DNA of 64,000 bases from assembly GCF_002205645.1 (NCBI RefSeq), contig NZ_NIOF01000001.1, positions 1,210,248-1,274,247 of the forward strand, given 5' to 3'. A model generated the notes under the pieces. That model had not been told where the DNA came from, did no database searches, and saw only the letters and a list, made by a program, of their open reading frames with translations. A program made the translations under genes and the position numbers. Positions 9,384-18,812 of the stretch are shown here, piece after piece (the first letter of the stretch is position 1; the number at the start of each line of letters is the position of its first letter). The DNA comes from Roseateles aquatilis (GTDB taxonomy: Bacteria; Pseudomonadota; Gammaproteobacteria; Burkholderiales; Burkholderiaceae_C).

Positions 9384-10304
9384 TCAGCCCGGCTGCCGAT
9401 ACACCAGCACCTTCAGCGCCCGCTCCTCCGACGCATCGGCGAAGACGGCGGGGTTGGCGACACGTTCGACGAACGCCAGCTCTGGCGCCTCCTGCGCGAC
9501 GGTCTCTCGCAGGAAGTCGCTGCCCAGCTTCGGCGTGTTGAGGCAGACCAACGCATGGCCGCCCGGCGCCAGCAGCTCGGGCAACCGGCGCACGAGCCGC
9601 GCGTAGTCCTTGGTCGCGACGAAGCTGCCCTTCTGATAGCTGGGCGGGTCCATCACGACGAGGTCGTAGGGCCCGCCACGGCGGATCTTTCCCCAGGAGT
9701 TGAAGATGTCGTGGGCATGGAAGGCCACCTGGGCCTGCACACCATTGAGCTGATGATTGCGCCGCCCGGTGCCGAGCGGGCCGCGCGCCATGTCGTAGTT
9801 CTCCACCTCGCCCGCGCCGGCCTGCCGCGCGACGACCGAAAACGCGCAGGTGTAGGCGAACAGGTTGAGCACCTTGCCGCCCGGATTTCGCGCGGCCCAG
9901 CGCCGCACCCAGCGGCGGCCTTCGGCCATGTCGAGGAAGAAGCCGTGGTTCTGCCCATGGGCCAGATGGACGAGGAAACGCGCGCCGTCCTCCTCGACGA
10001 CGTGTTCCTCGGGGATGGCGCCGGCCATGACGCGGTTGGTCGGGCGGTTCTCGTCGCGATGCTGGAAGACCCAGTTCAGCGGCTCGCCCGGGGCGATCTG
10101 CGCCCAGCGTGCGGCGAGGGCGTCACCGATGCGGGCCAGTTCCTCCTCGGCCACGGGGGCGAAGCTGGTCAGCAGCCAGACCGGCGGGAAGACGTCCAGC
10201 GACCATTGCTCGCAGCCCGGGTGCAGGCCACCCCGCCCATGGAAGACGCGGCAGGCGTCGGTGGGTCGGGCAAGCGTGGCGATGACGTCGAGGAGCGGCT
10301 GCAT
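9384..10304 (-). CDS. Class I SAM-dependent methyltransferase, RlmI/YccW-like
   Basis: 306 residues. SAM-binding motif I is VLNLFAYTCAFSVVA (about residue 145) and the catalytic-loop motif is VMDPPSYQKG (about 218), as in the 23S rRNA m5C methyltransferase RlmI family. It lacks the N-terminal PUA domain of RlmI, having instead about 115 residues of a different N-terminal region. The target RNA base is not predictable from sequence. It ends 7 bp from the convergent MocR gene. Confidence 0.78.
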   Translation of the reverse strand: MQPLLDVIATLARPTDACRVFHGRGGLHPGCEQWSLDVFPPVWLLTSFAPVAEEELARIGDALAARWAQIAPGEPLNWVFQHRDENRPTNRVMAGAIPEEHVVEEDGARFLVHLAHGQNHGFFLDMAEGRRWVRRWAARNPGGKVLNLFAYTCAFSVVARQAGAGEVENYDMARGPLGTGRRNHQLNGVQAQVAFHAHDIFNSWGKIRRGGPYDLVVMDPPSYQKGSFVATKDYARLVRRLPELLAPGGHALVCLNTPKLGSDFLRETVAQEAPELAFVERVANPAVFADASEERALKVLVYRQPG

Positions 10305-10529
10305 GGGGGACTCGCGGAAGGGGCGCCAGTGTAGACAGGCGGCCAGGGCCCGGGCGGCGGGGCGTCATGTCGTCGACAGCCGAAGGCGGGAAGATGGCCG
10401 TCGCACAAAGGCAAGGCGCCTGTGGTCCGGGCGACTCGTTCACCCCAGTAAGAGGGGTCGCTCCTCCGCCCCGCCTTCTTTACAGTCCAGCTCCAACAGA
10501 AAAGAACCAGATTGATCAGGGAGGGCGGC

Positions 10530-11048
10530 ATGGCAACCCATGCACGCGGAATCGCTTTGCACCGCGTTTTGTACCGCGCTTTGCACCGTGTCTCGCACGG
10601 CGGCTCGACGGGCCGTCTCACGCTGACGGCCATCGCGACGGCGCTGCTGCTATCGCCATTGACGGCCGTTCGCGCGCAGCAGGTCTACAAATGGGTCGAT
10701 GCCGAGGGCCGCGTCCATTATTCGGAGCGCAAGCCGGTCGATCCGGCGGTCAAGCCCGCCGAGATCAAGCCGCCCCCGCCTCCGCCGCCACAACCCGTGC
10801 CCGCGCCCAAGCCGCCGACGACGACGCAGGTCCGGCCGCACGCCCCCGTCGATCCGGGGTTTCATCACCCGACCGGCAAGAAGGTCCCGGAGTCCCTCTC
10901 CGCGGGTTTGAATCCCGAGACGGACGCCTACCGCTGCGCGCTGGCGAAGGATGTGCTCAGCGGCGCGGTGGTGCATGGCAACCGAAAACCGACGGACGAC
11001 TACGACCGCGCCACCGCGCACGGCGACATCAAGCTGTTCTGCAAGTAG
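10530..11048 (+). CDS. Exported DUF4124-domain protein
   Basis: 172 residues. A long signal peptide (to about residue 42, ending VRA-QQ) is followed directly by the DUF4124 signature VYKWVDAEGRVHYSERKP. A polyproline linker (residues about 75-100) and a C-terminal region with two Cys come next. The start at ATG 10530 follows GGGAGGG; an upstream TTG is less likely. DUF4124 proteins are periplasmic and of unknown function. The 225 bp upstream of the gene show nothing else recognisable. Confidence 0.75.
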   Translation: MATHARGIALHRVLYRALHRVSHGGSTGRLTLTAIATALLLSPLTAVRAQQVYKWVDAEGRVHYSERKPVDPAVKPAEIKPPPPPPPQPVPAPKPPTTTQVRPHAPVDPGFHHPTGKKVPESLSAGLNPETDAYRCALAKDVLSGAVVHGNRKPTDDYDRATAHGDIKLFCK

Positions 11049-11197
11049 GCGAATCTCCGGTCGGCGCGACGCGCGCCGTGGCGGGCCAACAAGCGCCAAC
11101 AAGCGCCACAGGACTTGACACAGCTTTACCGCCGAAGCCCTTCAAGCGCCGGCCGGCGTGTGCGACGCTGGCGGCTCCACTTCACGGGAGTCCCGAG

Positions 11198-11482
11198 ATG
11201 AAAGCAGTTCTGGGCGCCATGGCTGGCGCCGTGATCGCAGCCCTCGCGCTGACCGCGTTGCCGGCGCACGCGCAGGAGGGCAAGGCCGCGCAGAAGCTCG
11301 AGGAACGCTTCGCCGCCGCCGACAAGGACCACGACGGCAAGCTCACCAAGGCCGAGGCGCAAGCCGGCATGCCGCGGGTGGCCAAGCACTTCGACGAGAT
11401 CGACACGCAGAAGACCGGCGCCGTGACGCTGGAGCAGGTCAAGCAATTCGCGGCGGCGCAGATGAAGGACCGGAAGAAGTAG
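11198..11482 (+). CDS. Small exported EF-hand protein
   Basis: 94 residues with a signal peptide (1-25, cleaved after AHA). A canonical EF-hand loop spans residues 42-53, with Asp42, Asp44, Asp46, Lys48 and Glu53. A second loop from Asp69 is degenerate, with Gln instead of Glu at position 12. It probably binds one calcium in the periplasm. The ribosome binding site GGGAG lies nine bases before the ATG. Confidence 0.8.
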   Translation: MKAVLGAMAGAVIAALALTALPAHAQEGKAAQKLEERFAAADKDHDGKLTKAEAQAGMPRVAKHFDEIDTQKTGAVTLEQVKQFAAAQMKDRKK

Positions 11483-11707
11483 GCCGCGAAGCGGAAGTTC
11501 TCCTCGATGCAGCGCCGCGATGGTCAGGATGTCATCGCGGCGCTGCTACGCTTGCTGCCCGCATCAGAAGGCGCGCGCCATCGCGGCGAAGCGCTTCGCG
11601 GGATCACACGTGATGAATGAGGCCCTGCAAGAGTCCGTCACCGCGTGCAAGAACGACGCACCTCCGGCGCCTTCGTCGCCGGACGGTCGCAGCAAGCAGG
11701 GAGAACC

Positions 11708-13555
11708 ATGTCATTCACGTCCACCGATCTATCGCCCTACAGCAGCCACCTGATCGTCCAATCGCCGACGCCCACGGCGGACCGGGACCTCGACCTGATG
11801 TCGCTGCTGCTGCTCATCATGGAGGTGGTCGAGTCCACCATCACGCTGCCTCGCACCGTGACGCGCAAGGCCAAGGAGCCCGGCGTGCTGGCGGCAAGCC
11901 ACCTGGTCGATTTCTGGGACACGCCCGGCGGCGCGCGAAGCGTCGGCTGCGTCTACGTGGAGCACCGTCCGGTCGGATGGCTGCCCGCCGCGGCGGACAA
12001 GGACCAGTTGCATCACCTGGTCATCGTGACGACGAATCGCGACGGCCTGACGCTGGTCACGCTGACCGACGCGGAACACCGCGAAGCGATCATCGCCCGC
12101 TTCAAGTCCGGCTACTTCACGCCCTGGCGCCCCTTGCCCAAGGAGCTGCTGATCCAGGCCTTCGTCGCCGCGCGCAAGATGAAGACGCTCTGGCTCTCGG
12201 GCGCGCATCGCAGCACCACCGTCAAGCCTAGCGCCAAGATCATCTCGGGACCGGACCTGCGCGACGCCATCGATCCGATGGGCGACTCGACCTACCTCGC
12301 CGGCGCCGTGCGCTCGGAGGCCGCCGGCGTCAGCCTCGGCAACTCCTCTGCCTGGATCGGCCCCAACGGCGACCGCCACGCGCTCGATGCACGGACCGAC
12401 GGGGTGTTCCAGGCCATCGCCGATGCCGTCAAGGCGACGCCGCCGCAGGACATGGCGGTGCATGCCGGCCTGGCCAGGCGCATCAGCGATGTCAGCCTGG
12501 CCACGGACTGTTATCACGTCGAGATGGCCTCCCCCGAGACGCTGTCGAGCGGCCAGGGCTTGGCGAGCGACCTGGCCGCCCGATTCAGCGTCGAGTTGGG
12601 CAAGGCGACCGTCGTGAAGGGGAAACCGACCTGTGCATTCACCGCGGAGGTCACGCACCTCGCCGACGGTGCCTCCGCGGTGACTGCCATCGCACCGACC
12701 GTCCACGACGAGCGCGTGAGCTTCGTCATCGCCCAGCCACCCGCTGAACCCTTCGCCGCCTGGACCCGGGCGATCGAGGGCAACTCATCGCTGCTGCGTG
12801 TGTTCTACAACTCCGGGCACACGATTTCCGACGGCGCGCTCGCCGAGGCCCGCACCCAGGACCGGCCGTTCGACGCGTTCGAGTTCGCCGACTTCAGCGG
12901 CTACAAGGTCACCCAGGAGAAGCCGCCAGGAACGACCTTGCGGCTCGACCGGATGATGACGGTCAAGGATCAGAGCCTCTTCAAGTGGATCTTCAAGGAG
13001 GGGCTGCCGCGGCTCAAGCTGGGGGCGCCTGCGCCGGGGCGGTGCTGGCTCTTCTGCGACGACGGATCCAGCGAGGTGGCCGACTTCGTGCATCTGGACA
13101 CGAGGGGCCCGACGAAAACACTGACCCTGTTCCACGCCAAGGGCGCCAACAGCGCCAAGGCCAGCCGTTGCGTGGCGCCTGGCCCCTATGAGCTGGTGTC
13201 GGCGCAGGCCACGAAGAATCTGCGCGCGTTCGACGCCAAGGACCTGCTGGGGCGCGTCCAGCATCGCCTGGAGAAGAAGGGCAAGGAGCGGGTGTGGGAC
13301 CACCCGTGGGCCGTGAACGCGCCTGCGATCGCCGACGCGCAGCCCATGATCGATGCGCTGGAGACACTGGGCATGGACTTCGCCTGCCGGGTCGTCATCG
13401 TCCAGCCGCACGTGCTCAAGTCCAAGTACATCGCCAGCGACGGCACCATCAGCGGCACCGTGGGCGCACGCCAGTTGCGCGCGCTGCTGTCAGGCGTCGA
13501 GTCGCTGGCCAAGGCCGTGTCGGCGAAGCTGACGGTGGTGACGGACCAACGCTAG
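11708..13555 (+). CDS. Unknown 615-residue protein, possible defence-associated nuclease-like protein
   Basis: No named family was assigned with confidence. The start follows a GGGAG site. Two blocks stand out: KTLWLSGAHRSTTVKPSAKI (about residues 158-177) and a C-terminal block CDDGSSEVADFVHLD...TLTLFHAKG (about 449-480). I recall similar blocks in the C-terminal parts of large defence helicases. The second resembles a PD-(D/E)xK nuclease core with His at the acid position. No helicase motifs are present, so this would be a stand-alone relative. It begins the accessory island. Confidence 0.45.
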   Translation: MSFTSTDLSPYSSHLIVQSPTPTADRDLDLMSLLLLIMEVVESTITLPRTVTRKAKEPGVLAASHLVDFWDTPGGARSVGCVYVEHRPVGWLPAAADKDQLHHLVIVTTNRDGLTLVTLTDAEHREAIIARFKSGYFTPWRPLPKELLIQAFVAARKMKTLWLSGAHRSTTVKPSAKIISGPDLRDAIDPMGDSTYLAGAVRSEAAGVSLGNSSAWIGPNGDRHALDARTDGVFQAIADAVKATPPQDMAVHAGLARRISDVSLATDCYHVEMASPETLSSGQGLASDLAARFSVELGKATVVKGKPTCAFTAEVTHLADGASAVTAIAPTVHDERVSFVIAQPPAEPFAAWTRAIEGNSSLLRVFYNSGHTISDGALAEARTQDRPFDAFEFADFSGYKVTQEKPPGTTLRLDRMMTVKDQSLFKWIFKEGLPRLKLGAPAPGRCWLFCDDGSSEVADFVHLDTRGPTKTLTLFHAKGANSAKASRCVAPGPYELVSAQATKNLRAFDAKDLLGRVQHRLEKKGKERVWDHPWAVNAPAIADAQPMIDALETLGMDFACRVVIVQPHVLKSKYIASDGTISGTVGARQLRALLSGVESLAKAVSAKLTVVTDQR

Positions 13556-13601
13556 CGACCGCGGGGCCTGGCCGGCTCGCGCGGCCCCGCGGCGACCGAC
13601 G

Positions 13602-14393
13602 TCAGGGGGTCGCGATCGGCTTGCTCACATCCCTCTCGAACCACTTGGTCGAGATCTTCGCGTAGGTCCCGTCGGCCATCAGGTCGGCGAGGGCCTTGTC
13701 GATGGCGGTCTTGAAGTTGGGGCTGCCCTTGCGGAAGGGGATGGCGTTGGTCGCGGCCTTGCCGATGGGGGCGCCGGCCTTGATGGGCAGCTTGGTCTTT
13801 TCCTTCAGGTAGGGGATCAGCAGGCTGTCGTTGAGCGCCACGTCGATGCGGCCGGTGGCCAGGTCCTGCAGGTACTCGGTCGCGCCGGGATAGGTGCGGA
13901 CCTCGGCGCCGTCGAAGCTCTTGGCCAGGTCGGCGAAGTTGCTGCCCTGCCCCACGCCGATCTTCTTGCCCTTGAGGTCCGCCGGCGTGCGCAGCGTGCG
14001 GGTCTCGTTGGCGCGGACGATCAACTGCGGATAGGACATGACATACGGCGCGCTGAAGTCGAAGGTCTTGCGGCGCTCGTCGGTGGCGGCCACCTGGTTG
14101 ACGATCACGTCGTACTTGCCGGACTGCAGGCCGGCCAGGATGCCGCTCCACTCGGTGGTGGTGAACTCCGGCTTCACGCCCAGCTTGCCGGCGATGGCCT
14201 TGGCGATGTCGACGTCGAAACCCGTCAACTGCCCCTTCTCGTCCTTGAAGTTGAAGGGCGGGTAGGTGCCCTCGACCGCCACGCGCAAGGTGCCGCGCGC
14301 CTTGACGTCGTCGAGTAGATCGGCCGCCTGCGCGGCCAGGGACACGCCGGCCAGCAGCGCGGCCGCGAGGAGGGAGGTGCGAATGTGCTTCAT
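13602..14393 (-). CDS. Periplasmic amino-acid-type ABC substrate-binding protein, orphan
   Basis: 263 residues. A signal peptide (1-23, AAQA) leads into a type-3 solute-binding domain: GTLRVAVEGTYPPFNF, GFDVDIAKAIAGKLG, then DVIVNQVAATDERRKTFDFS. This is typical of cystine/polar amino acid binding proteins. No permease or ATPase gene is adjacent. The gene sits between the unknown 615-residue gene and the SIR2-ATPase gene, transcribed the other way. A longer upstream reading is rejected because it precedes the signal peptide. The 298 bp up to the next gene show no clear element. Confidence 0.88.
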   Translation of the reverse strand: MKHIRTSLLAAALLAGVSLAAQAADLLDDVKARGTLRVAVEGTYPPFNFKDEKGQLTGFDVDIAKAIAGKLGVKPEFTTTEWSGILAGLQSGKYDVIVNQVAATDERRKTFDFSAPYVMSYPQLIVRANETRTLRTPADLKGKKIGVGQGSNFADLAKSFDGAEVRTYPGATEYLQDLATGRIDVALNDSLLIPYLKEKTKLPIKAGAPIGKAATNAIPFRKGSPNFKTAIDKALADLMADGTYAKISTKWFERDVSKPIATP

Positions 14394-14691
14394 GGAACCC
14401 TCTGGGACGGAGAAGGGATCGATGTTGCCACCTTCGGCACAACCGCGCGTCATATGGATATGCGCGGCGGCACGGGTGGCACGGGCGACGCCGAGTGCGC
14501 TGGCAGATAGGAGTGCAGGAGTGCGGGAGCGCCAGCGTGCGCGGGGTTGGCGCCGCGGCTGGGCGGGTCGCGTCCCCAAGTTGTGTGATGACGAAGGCCA
14601 TCGCGCGACCTAAGGTTTCACGCTGACCCGCGCGGCACGGGCATCCCCTTGACGAGGCTCGCCGGCGCGATGTGTCTTCCCGGGAGTCTTC

Positions 14692-17600
14692 ATGGACTGG
14701 ATCGCGACGAGGCGGCTCGGCCTGGGCATCGCCTGCCTGGTGCTGCTCGCCGGAGAGGCGGGCGCCGCCGCGCCGCCGCCTGATAACAAGGCCCCGAGCC
14801 CCACGCAGCACGCGGCTCCAAACCCCGACCAGAGCCCCTCGCGGAACCCGTCGCTGAGCCCGGCCCAGAACGCGGCCCAGAACCCGGCTCAGAACCCCGT
14901 TCAAAGCGCCGCCCCGCAGTCCGGCAAGGGCGGATCGCCCACCCCGGATCAGAAGGCCGGCGTCGGCCCCTCATCCACGTCGACCGAGCCGATCGGCGCG
15001 GTGCAACCGTCCCCGAACCGTTCGACCGCGGCCCGCGGCACGGTGTCCGACTTCGTGGTCAAGGCCTCGATCGTCGATGTCGCGCCGATTCCCCTGGCGG
15101 ATGGCGACATCTTCGCGGTCTCCGCGGAGGTCTTCACCTCGGCGCCCACCAGCCTGCGCACCCTGCACGCGCAGTTGGGCGTGCTGGTCGACGGGCAGCC
15201 CGCCTCGGCCATCACGCTGCCGTCGGCCACGACCACCTCGTCGGACGCGTACTTCGTGTCGTCGCCCTCGACGAACGCCACGTCGCCGCAGTCGGGCAGC
15301 TTCGGCAAGCCGGCCACGAGCGACTACTCCCACGTCGTGACGTTGCAGGTGCGAGCCCCCAAGGGCATGGCGCCCCGCTCGGGCGGCACGGTCACGATCT
15401 CGCTGTACAGCCAGGCGGACGGTCGCGTGATCGCGGTGAAGGCGCTCACGACACCTGTCGTGGGGCCCGTCGTCCAGGGGCCGGAAACACCCTGGTATCT
15501 GCGCTACCTGTCGCAGGGCATCGCGGGGACGTCGATCCTGGTGGCGATGATCGCCTTGTGGTCCAGCCGGACCCGCGTGCGCGAGGCCGACCGGCTGGAG
15601 GACGCCTACAAGCGCGAGCGGGAGGAGGACCTGCTCAAGCGCACGGAGCAGGAGCTGGAGATCCAGGCCGAGATGGACGCGGCGCGGCGGGCGATGCCGT
15701 CCACCGCGAGCGGCGAGCGCCATGCCATCGCCGATCTGGCGCCCACGCTGCCGGTGCTGCCGCGCGACGTCGAGGACGCCGCGACCGAGGGGCGGCTGGC
15801 GGTGGTGCTGGGCTCGGGCGTGTCCGCGCAGGCCGGCCTGCCCACCAGCCACGTCCTGTGCGAACGCGTGCTCACGGCGCTGCGCCGCCAGCGCGTGCTG
15901 CCCGCGGCCGATGCCGAGATGCTGCGGGAGCTGCTGGCGCGCTCCGGCCCCTACCTGCTGAACGAGGCCCTGCTCACGCGCCTGCCGCGGCGCCAGATCT
16001 GCCAATTGCTGCAGCAGGAGCTGACGGTGGGCCGCGCGGACAGCGCGCTGCACGACCACCTGCTGCGGCTGGGCGCGCAGGGCGTGTTCATCGATCTCAC
16101 CTGGGACGACTCCGCGCCGCGTGCCTTCGCGCGCGCCGGCGCGCGGGTCTTCACGCTCAGCGACGCGGAGGGACTGTCCTCGGCGCTGCGGGAGCGGCAG
16201 TTGTGCGTCTTCAAGCCGTTCGGCATGGCGAGCAAGCCGGAGTCCCTCTGCCTGACGCTGCAGGAGCTGCGGCGCCAGCTCGACCGCAATCCCGAGTACG
16301 GCCGCCTGCTCGCCTCGTTCTTCTCCACGCACAGCGCGCTGTTCCTGGGCTCGCACCTGCGGTCGATCGAGGAATTCCTCAAGGCGCTGCCGCCGCTGGA
16401 GGCCTCGTCCAAGCGCCAGAACGTGGCCGTCGTCGCCAAGGAGCTGGACGAGCACCTGTGGGAGCTGGGCACCGGCGCGTCGTTCGGGATCAAGCTGGCC
16501 AGCTTCGTGCCCACGCGCGATTTCTCGGCCCTGCCGGAGGTCATCGGCAAGCTGGCGGACGCGGTGAGCGCGCGGGCCCGCGACCGGTCCGCGGGCTTCA
16601 TCCAGCCGGTGCTGCGCAAAGTGCGGCTGCACAACATCGGTGTCTTCGAGGACATCGAGATCGACATCAACGAGGACTGGACCGTCTTCCTCGGCATGAA
16701 CGGCGGCGGCAAGTCGACCATCCTCAAGGCCATCGCGCTGGCGATGTTCGGCACCGACGACCGGACGGCCCGCCCGGCGCAGCGCCTGCTGCGCAAGTCG
16801 GCCAACGCGGGCCGCGTGACGCTGGACTTCGAGAAGGACTCGATCACCACCGAGCTGATCCGCACGCCGGACGGCGTGATCGTGAAGGGCTCGCCCAACT
16901 CGCCGCTGCTGCTGCGGCGCATGCTGGTGCTGGGCTTCCCGGTGCTGCGCGGCGTGACGCTGGCCAATCCCAAGGGTCCGCGCGCACTGGCGGCGCTGGA
17001 GCCGTCGGTCAACGACGTGGAGCCGCTGCTCACCGGCGTGACGGACAGCCGGCTGGACGACATCAAGCAATGGCTGCTGAACATCATGGTGGCCGCCAAG
17101 GACGGCGTGGCGCGCGATCAGAAGATGCTGGAAACGGTCAGGAAGATCGTCTCGGCGATGCTGCCCGGGGAAGGCGTGGCGCTGCAGGACTACGACCCGC
17201 AGAGCTTCGAGGTGCTGGTGTCGACGCCGGCGGGGCCGGTGGAGTTCGACTCGCTGAGCCAGGGCATGGGATCGATCTTCAACTGGGTCGGCATCCTGGT
17301 GCGTCGGCTCTACGACATCTACCCCAAGTCCAGCCACCCCGAGAAGGAGCACGCGCTGGTGCTGATCGACGAGCTGGACGCCCACCTGCATCCGGAGTGG
17401 CAACGCCGGCTGGTGACGCTGACGAAGCAGGAGTTCCCGAACGCGCAGATCGTGGCGACGACGCACTCGGCCTTGCTGGTCGGGGCATTGGCGCCGGCGG
17501 AGATCCGCATGGTGGAGCGGGATCCGGAGTCCAGGCGCGTGCTGGTCCGCAATCCGGAGATCAACCTGACCGGCCAGCGCGTCGACGAGATCCTGACCAG

Positions 17601-17904
17601 TGCGCTCTTCGCGATGGATACGACGCGCAACCTGGAGGCGGAGAACACCATCAACAACTATTTCCGGCTGTACGAGCGCCAGGCCTTCCTGTCGCCGGAG
17701 GAACTGGCGGAGCTGGCGCAGTGGCAGGAGAAGTTCGATCGCCTCAACTATGGCCGGCCGCCCGCGCGGACCGTGCCGCCCCTGGTGGCGCCCACCGGTG
17801 ATCCGATCAACGACGTCATGAACCGCGTGCTGGGACGGTCGGGCGGGCGGCCGGCGTCCTCCGGCGCCGCGGATCGGCCAGCCGCCGACGAGAGCAGGGA
17901 GTGA
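14692..17904 (+). CDS. Membrane-anchored SIR2-like/PtuA-like ATPase fusion, putative defence protein
   Basis: 1070 residues. Order: signal peptide (1-25); Pro/Asn/Gln/Ser-rich linker (to about 118); beta-rich exported domain (120-260); one membrane helix (about 268-291); charged coiled coil (293-335); SIR2-like Rossmann domain (365-635, GSGVSAQAG at 374-382); and an SMC/ABC-type ATPase. ATPase motifs are Walker A GMNGGGKST (668-676), signature LSQGM (855-859), Walker B LVLIDE (889-894) and His925. The ATPase matches the PtuA/AAA_15 class and the next gene is a PtuB-like HNH protein, so this resembles a Septu system with an added sensor half. Usual SIR2 catalytic positions look replaced (LTWDD at 469-473; KPFG at 508-511). 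The start has a GGGAG site. Confidence 0.75.
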   Translation: MDWIATRRLGLGIACLVLLAGEAGAAAPPPDNKAPSPTQHAAPNPDQSPSRNPSLSPAQNAAQNPAQNPVQSAAPQSGKGGSPTPDQKAGVGPSSTSTEPIGAVQPSPNRSTAARGTVSDFVVKASIVDVAPIPLADGDIFAVSAEVFTSAPTSLRTLHAQLGVLVDGQPASAITLPSATTTSSDAYFVSSPSTNATSPQSGSFGKPATSDYSHVVTLQVRAPKGMAPRSGGTVTISLYSQADGRVIAVKALTTPVVGPVVQGPETPWYLRYLSQGIAGTSILVAMIALWSSRTRVREADRLEDAYKREREEDLLKRTEQELEIQAEMDAARRAMPSTASGERHAIADLAPTLPVLPRDVEDAATEGRLAVVLGSGVSAQAGLPTSHVLCERVLTALRRQRVLPAADAEMLRELLARSGPYLLNEALLTRLPRRQICQLLQQELTVGRADSALHDHLLRLGAQGVFIDLTWDDSAPRAFARAGARVFTLSDAEGLSSALRERQLCVFKPFGMASKPESLCLTLQELRRQLDRNPEYGRLLASFFSTHSALFLGSHLRSIEEFLKALPPLEASSKRQNVAVVAKELDEHLWELGTGASFGIKLASFVPTRDFSALPEVIGKLADAVSARARDRSAGFIQPVLRKVRLHNIGVFEDIEIDINEDWTVFLGMNGGGKSTILKAIALAMFGTDDRTARPAQRLLRKSANAGRVTLDFEKDSITTELIRTPDGVIVKGSPNSPLLLRRMLVLGFPVLRGVTLANPKGPRALAALEPSVNDVEPLLTGVTDSRLDDIKQWLLNIMVAAKDGVARDQKMLETVRKIVSAMLPGEGVALQDYDPQSFEVLVSTPAGPVEFDSLSQGMGSIFNWVGILVRRLYDIYPKSSHPEKEHALVLIDELDAHLHPEWQRRLVTLTKQEFPNAQIVATTHSALLVGALAPAEIRMVERDPESRRVLVRNPEINLTGQRVDEILTSALFAMDTTRNLEAENTINNYFRLYERQAFLSPEELAELAQWQEKFDRLNYGRPPARTVPPLVAPTGDPINDVMNRVLGRSGGRPASSGAADRPAADESRE

Positions 17905-17906
17905 CC

Positions 17907-18737
17907 ATGCCAGGCACATGCAGAACCGCGCCGAACGGCGATGCCGACTGGGAAGACTGGCTGCGGCGCTGCGCCGCCGCGCTGAAGGACCTGGTGACCA
18001 ACCGATCGCAGGGCGTGAAGACGGACATCCGGGGCGACGTCTACAAGGGGGCGATCCCGTTCCTGATGACGCTCACGCACAACCGCTGCGCCTACTGCGA
18101 GGCGAAGATCTATCAATCGCCGCCCGAGCTGGAGCACTACCGGCCCAAGGGCCGCATCGCCAATGCCGGCATCAAGGCCGACGGCGAGGAGCATCCCGGC
18201 TACTGGTGGCTGGCCTACGAGTGGGCCAACATGCTGCCGTCCTGCATCGACTGCAATCGCGTCCGCAAGCATGGCGCGGACAAGGAGCTCGCGGGCAAGG
18301 GGGACAACTTCCCGCTCAAGGACGAAGGCCGCCGTGCCTGGTCACCCGACGACCCCATCGACGCCGAGGAGCCGCTGCTGCTGGACCCGCTGCGCCCCGG
18401 CTTCGCGTGGGACGAGCACTTCGCCTTCAACTTCGACGGCACGATCCAGGCAAAGAGCGAGCACGGCGCGGAGACCATCCGCATCCTGGGGCTGAACCGG
18501 CGCGAGCTGCTGCTGGAGCAGCGACGTCAGCGCATCGACGACGCGGTGGAGCGGATGAGCACCTACCTGCAGAGCCGCATCACGCGAGCGCCGTTCGCCC
18601 AGGCCAAGCTGCGGGCGCTGGAGGAGATGTGGGAGGGGGACTCCGACTTCGGATCGTTCACGCAACGCGCGTTGCATGCCTACGTCGACGAACTGGCCAC
18701 GGAAGGCGTGCAGGTGCGCTTTCCGCCGGAGCCCTGA
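17907..18737 (+). CDS. PtuB-like HNH endonuclease
   Basis: 276 residues from ATG 17907, preceded by GGGAG; a GTG at 17901 overlapping the upstream stop is also possible. HNH/zinc elements: Cys61-x2-Cys64 (RCAYCEAKI), Glu76-His77 (ELEHYRPKGR) and Cys113-x2-Cys116-Asn117 (SCIDCNR). This is the TIGR02646/PtuB pattern. It starts 2 bp after the ATPase gene and is surely co-translated. In Septu systems the HNH partner is the nuclease effector; here it would be the likely effector of the membrane fusion protein. Confidence 0.8.
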   Translation: MPGTCRTAPNGDADWEDWLRRCAAALKDLVTNRSQGVKTDIRGDVYKGAIPFLMTLTHNRCAYCEAKIYQSPPELEHYRPKGRIANAGIKADGEEHPGYWWLAYEWANMLPSCIDCNRVRKHGADKELAGKGDNFPLKDEGRRAWSPDDPIDAEEPLLLDPLRPGFAWDEHFAFNFDGTIQAKSEHGAETIRILGLNRRELLLEQRRQRIDDAVERMSTYLQSRITRAPFAQAKLRALEEMWEGDSDFGSFTQRALHAYVDELATEGVQVRFPPEP

Positions 18738-18812
18738 CGGAGAGAGCCGCCAGATCCACTGCGAAGCAACTCCTGCCCGATGAGAGCAGCGCAGTCGCCC
18801 TCCGAATCGATT

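Noticed and set aside
11108..11118. ACAGGACTTGA, an 11-bp match to the T-arm of the CAU tRNA, as a possible left attachment site
   Set aside because: Eleven bases over this distance is close to chance, the match does not reach the tRNA 3' end, and no integrase is nearby.
14971..17919. 982-codon open frame on the minus strand opposite the SIR2-ATPase gene
   Set aside because: It mirrors the codon pattern of the real gene in GC-rich DNA and shows no protein-like motifs; the sense frame has full ATPase motifs.
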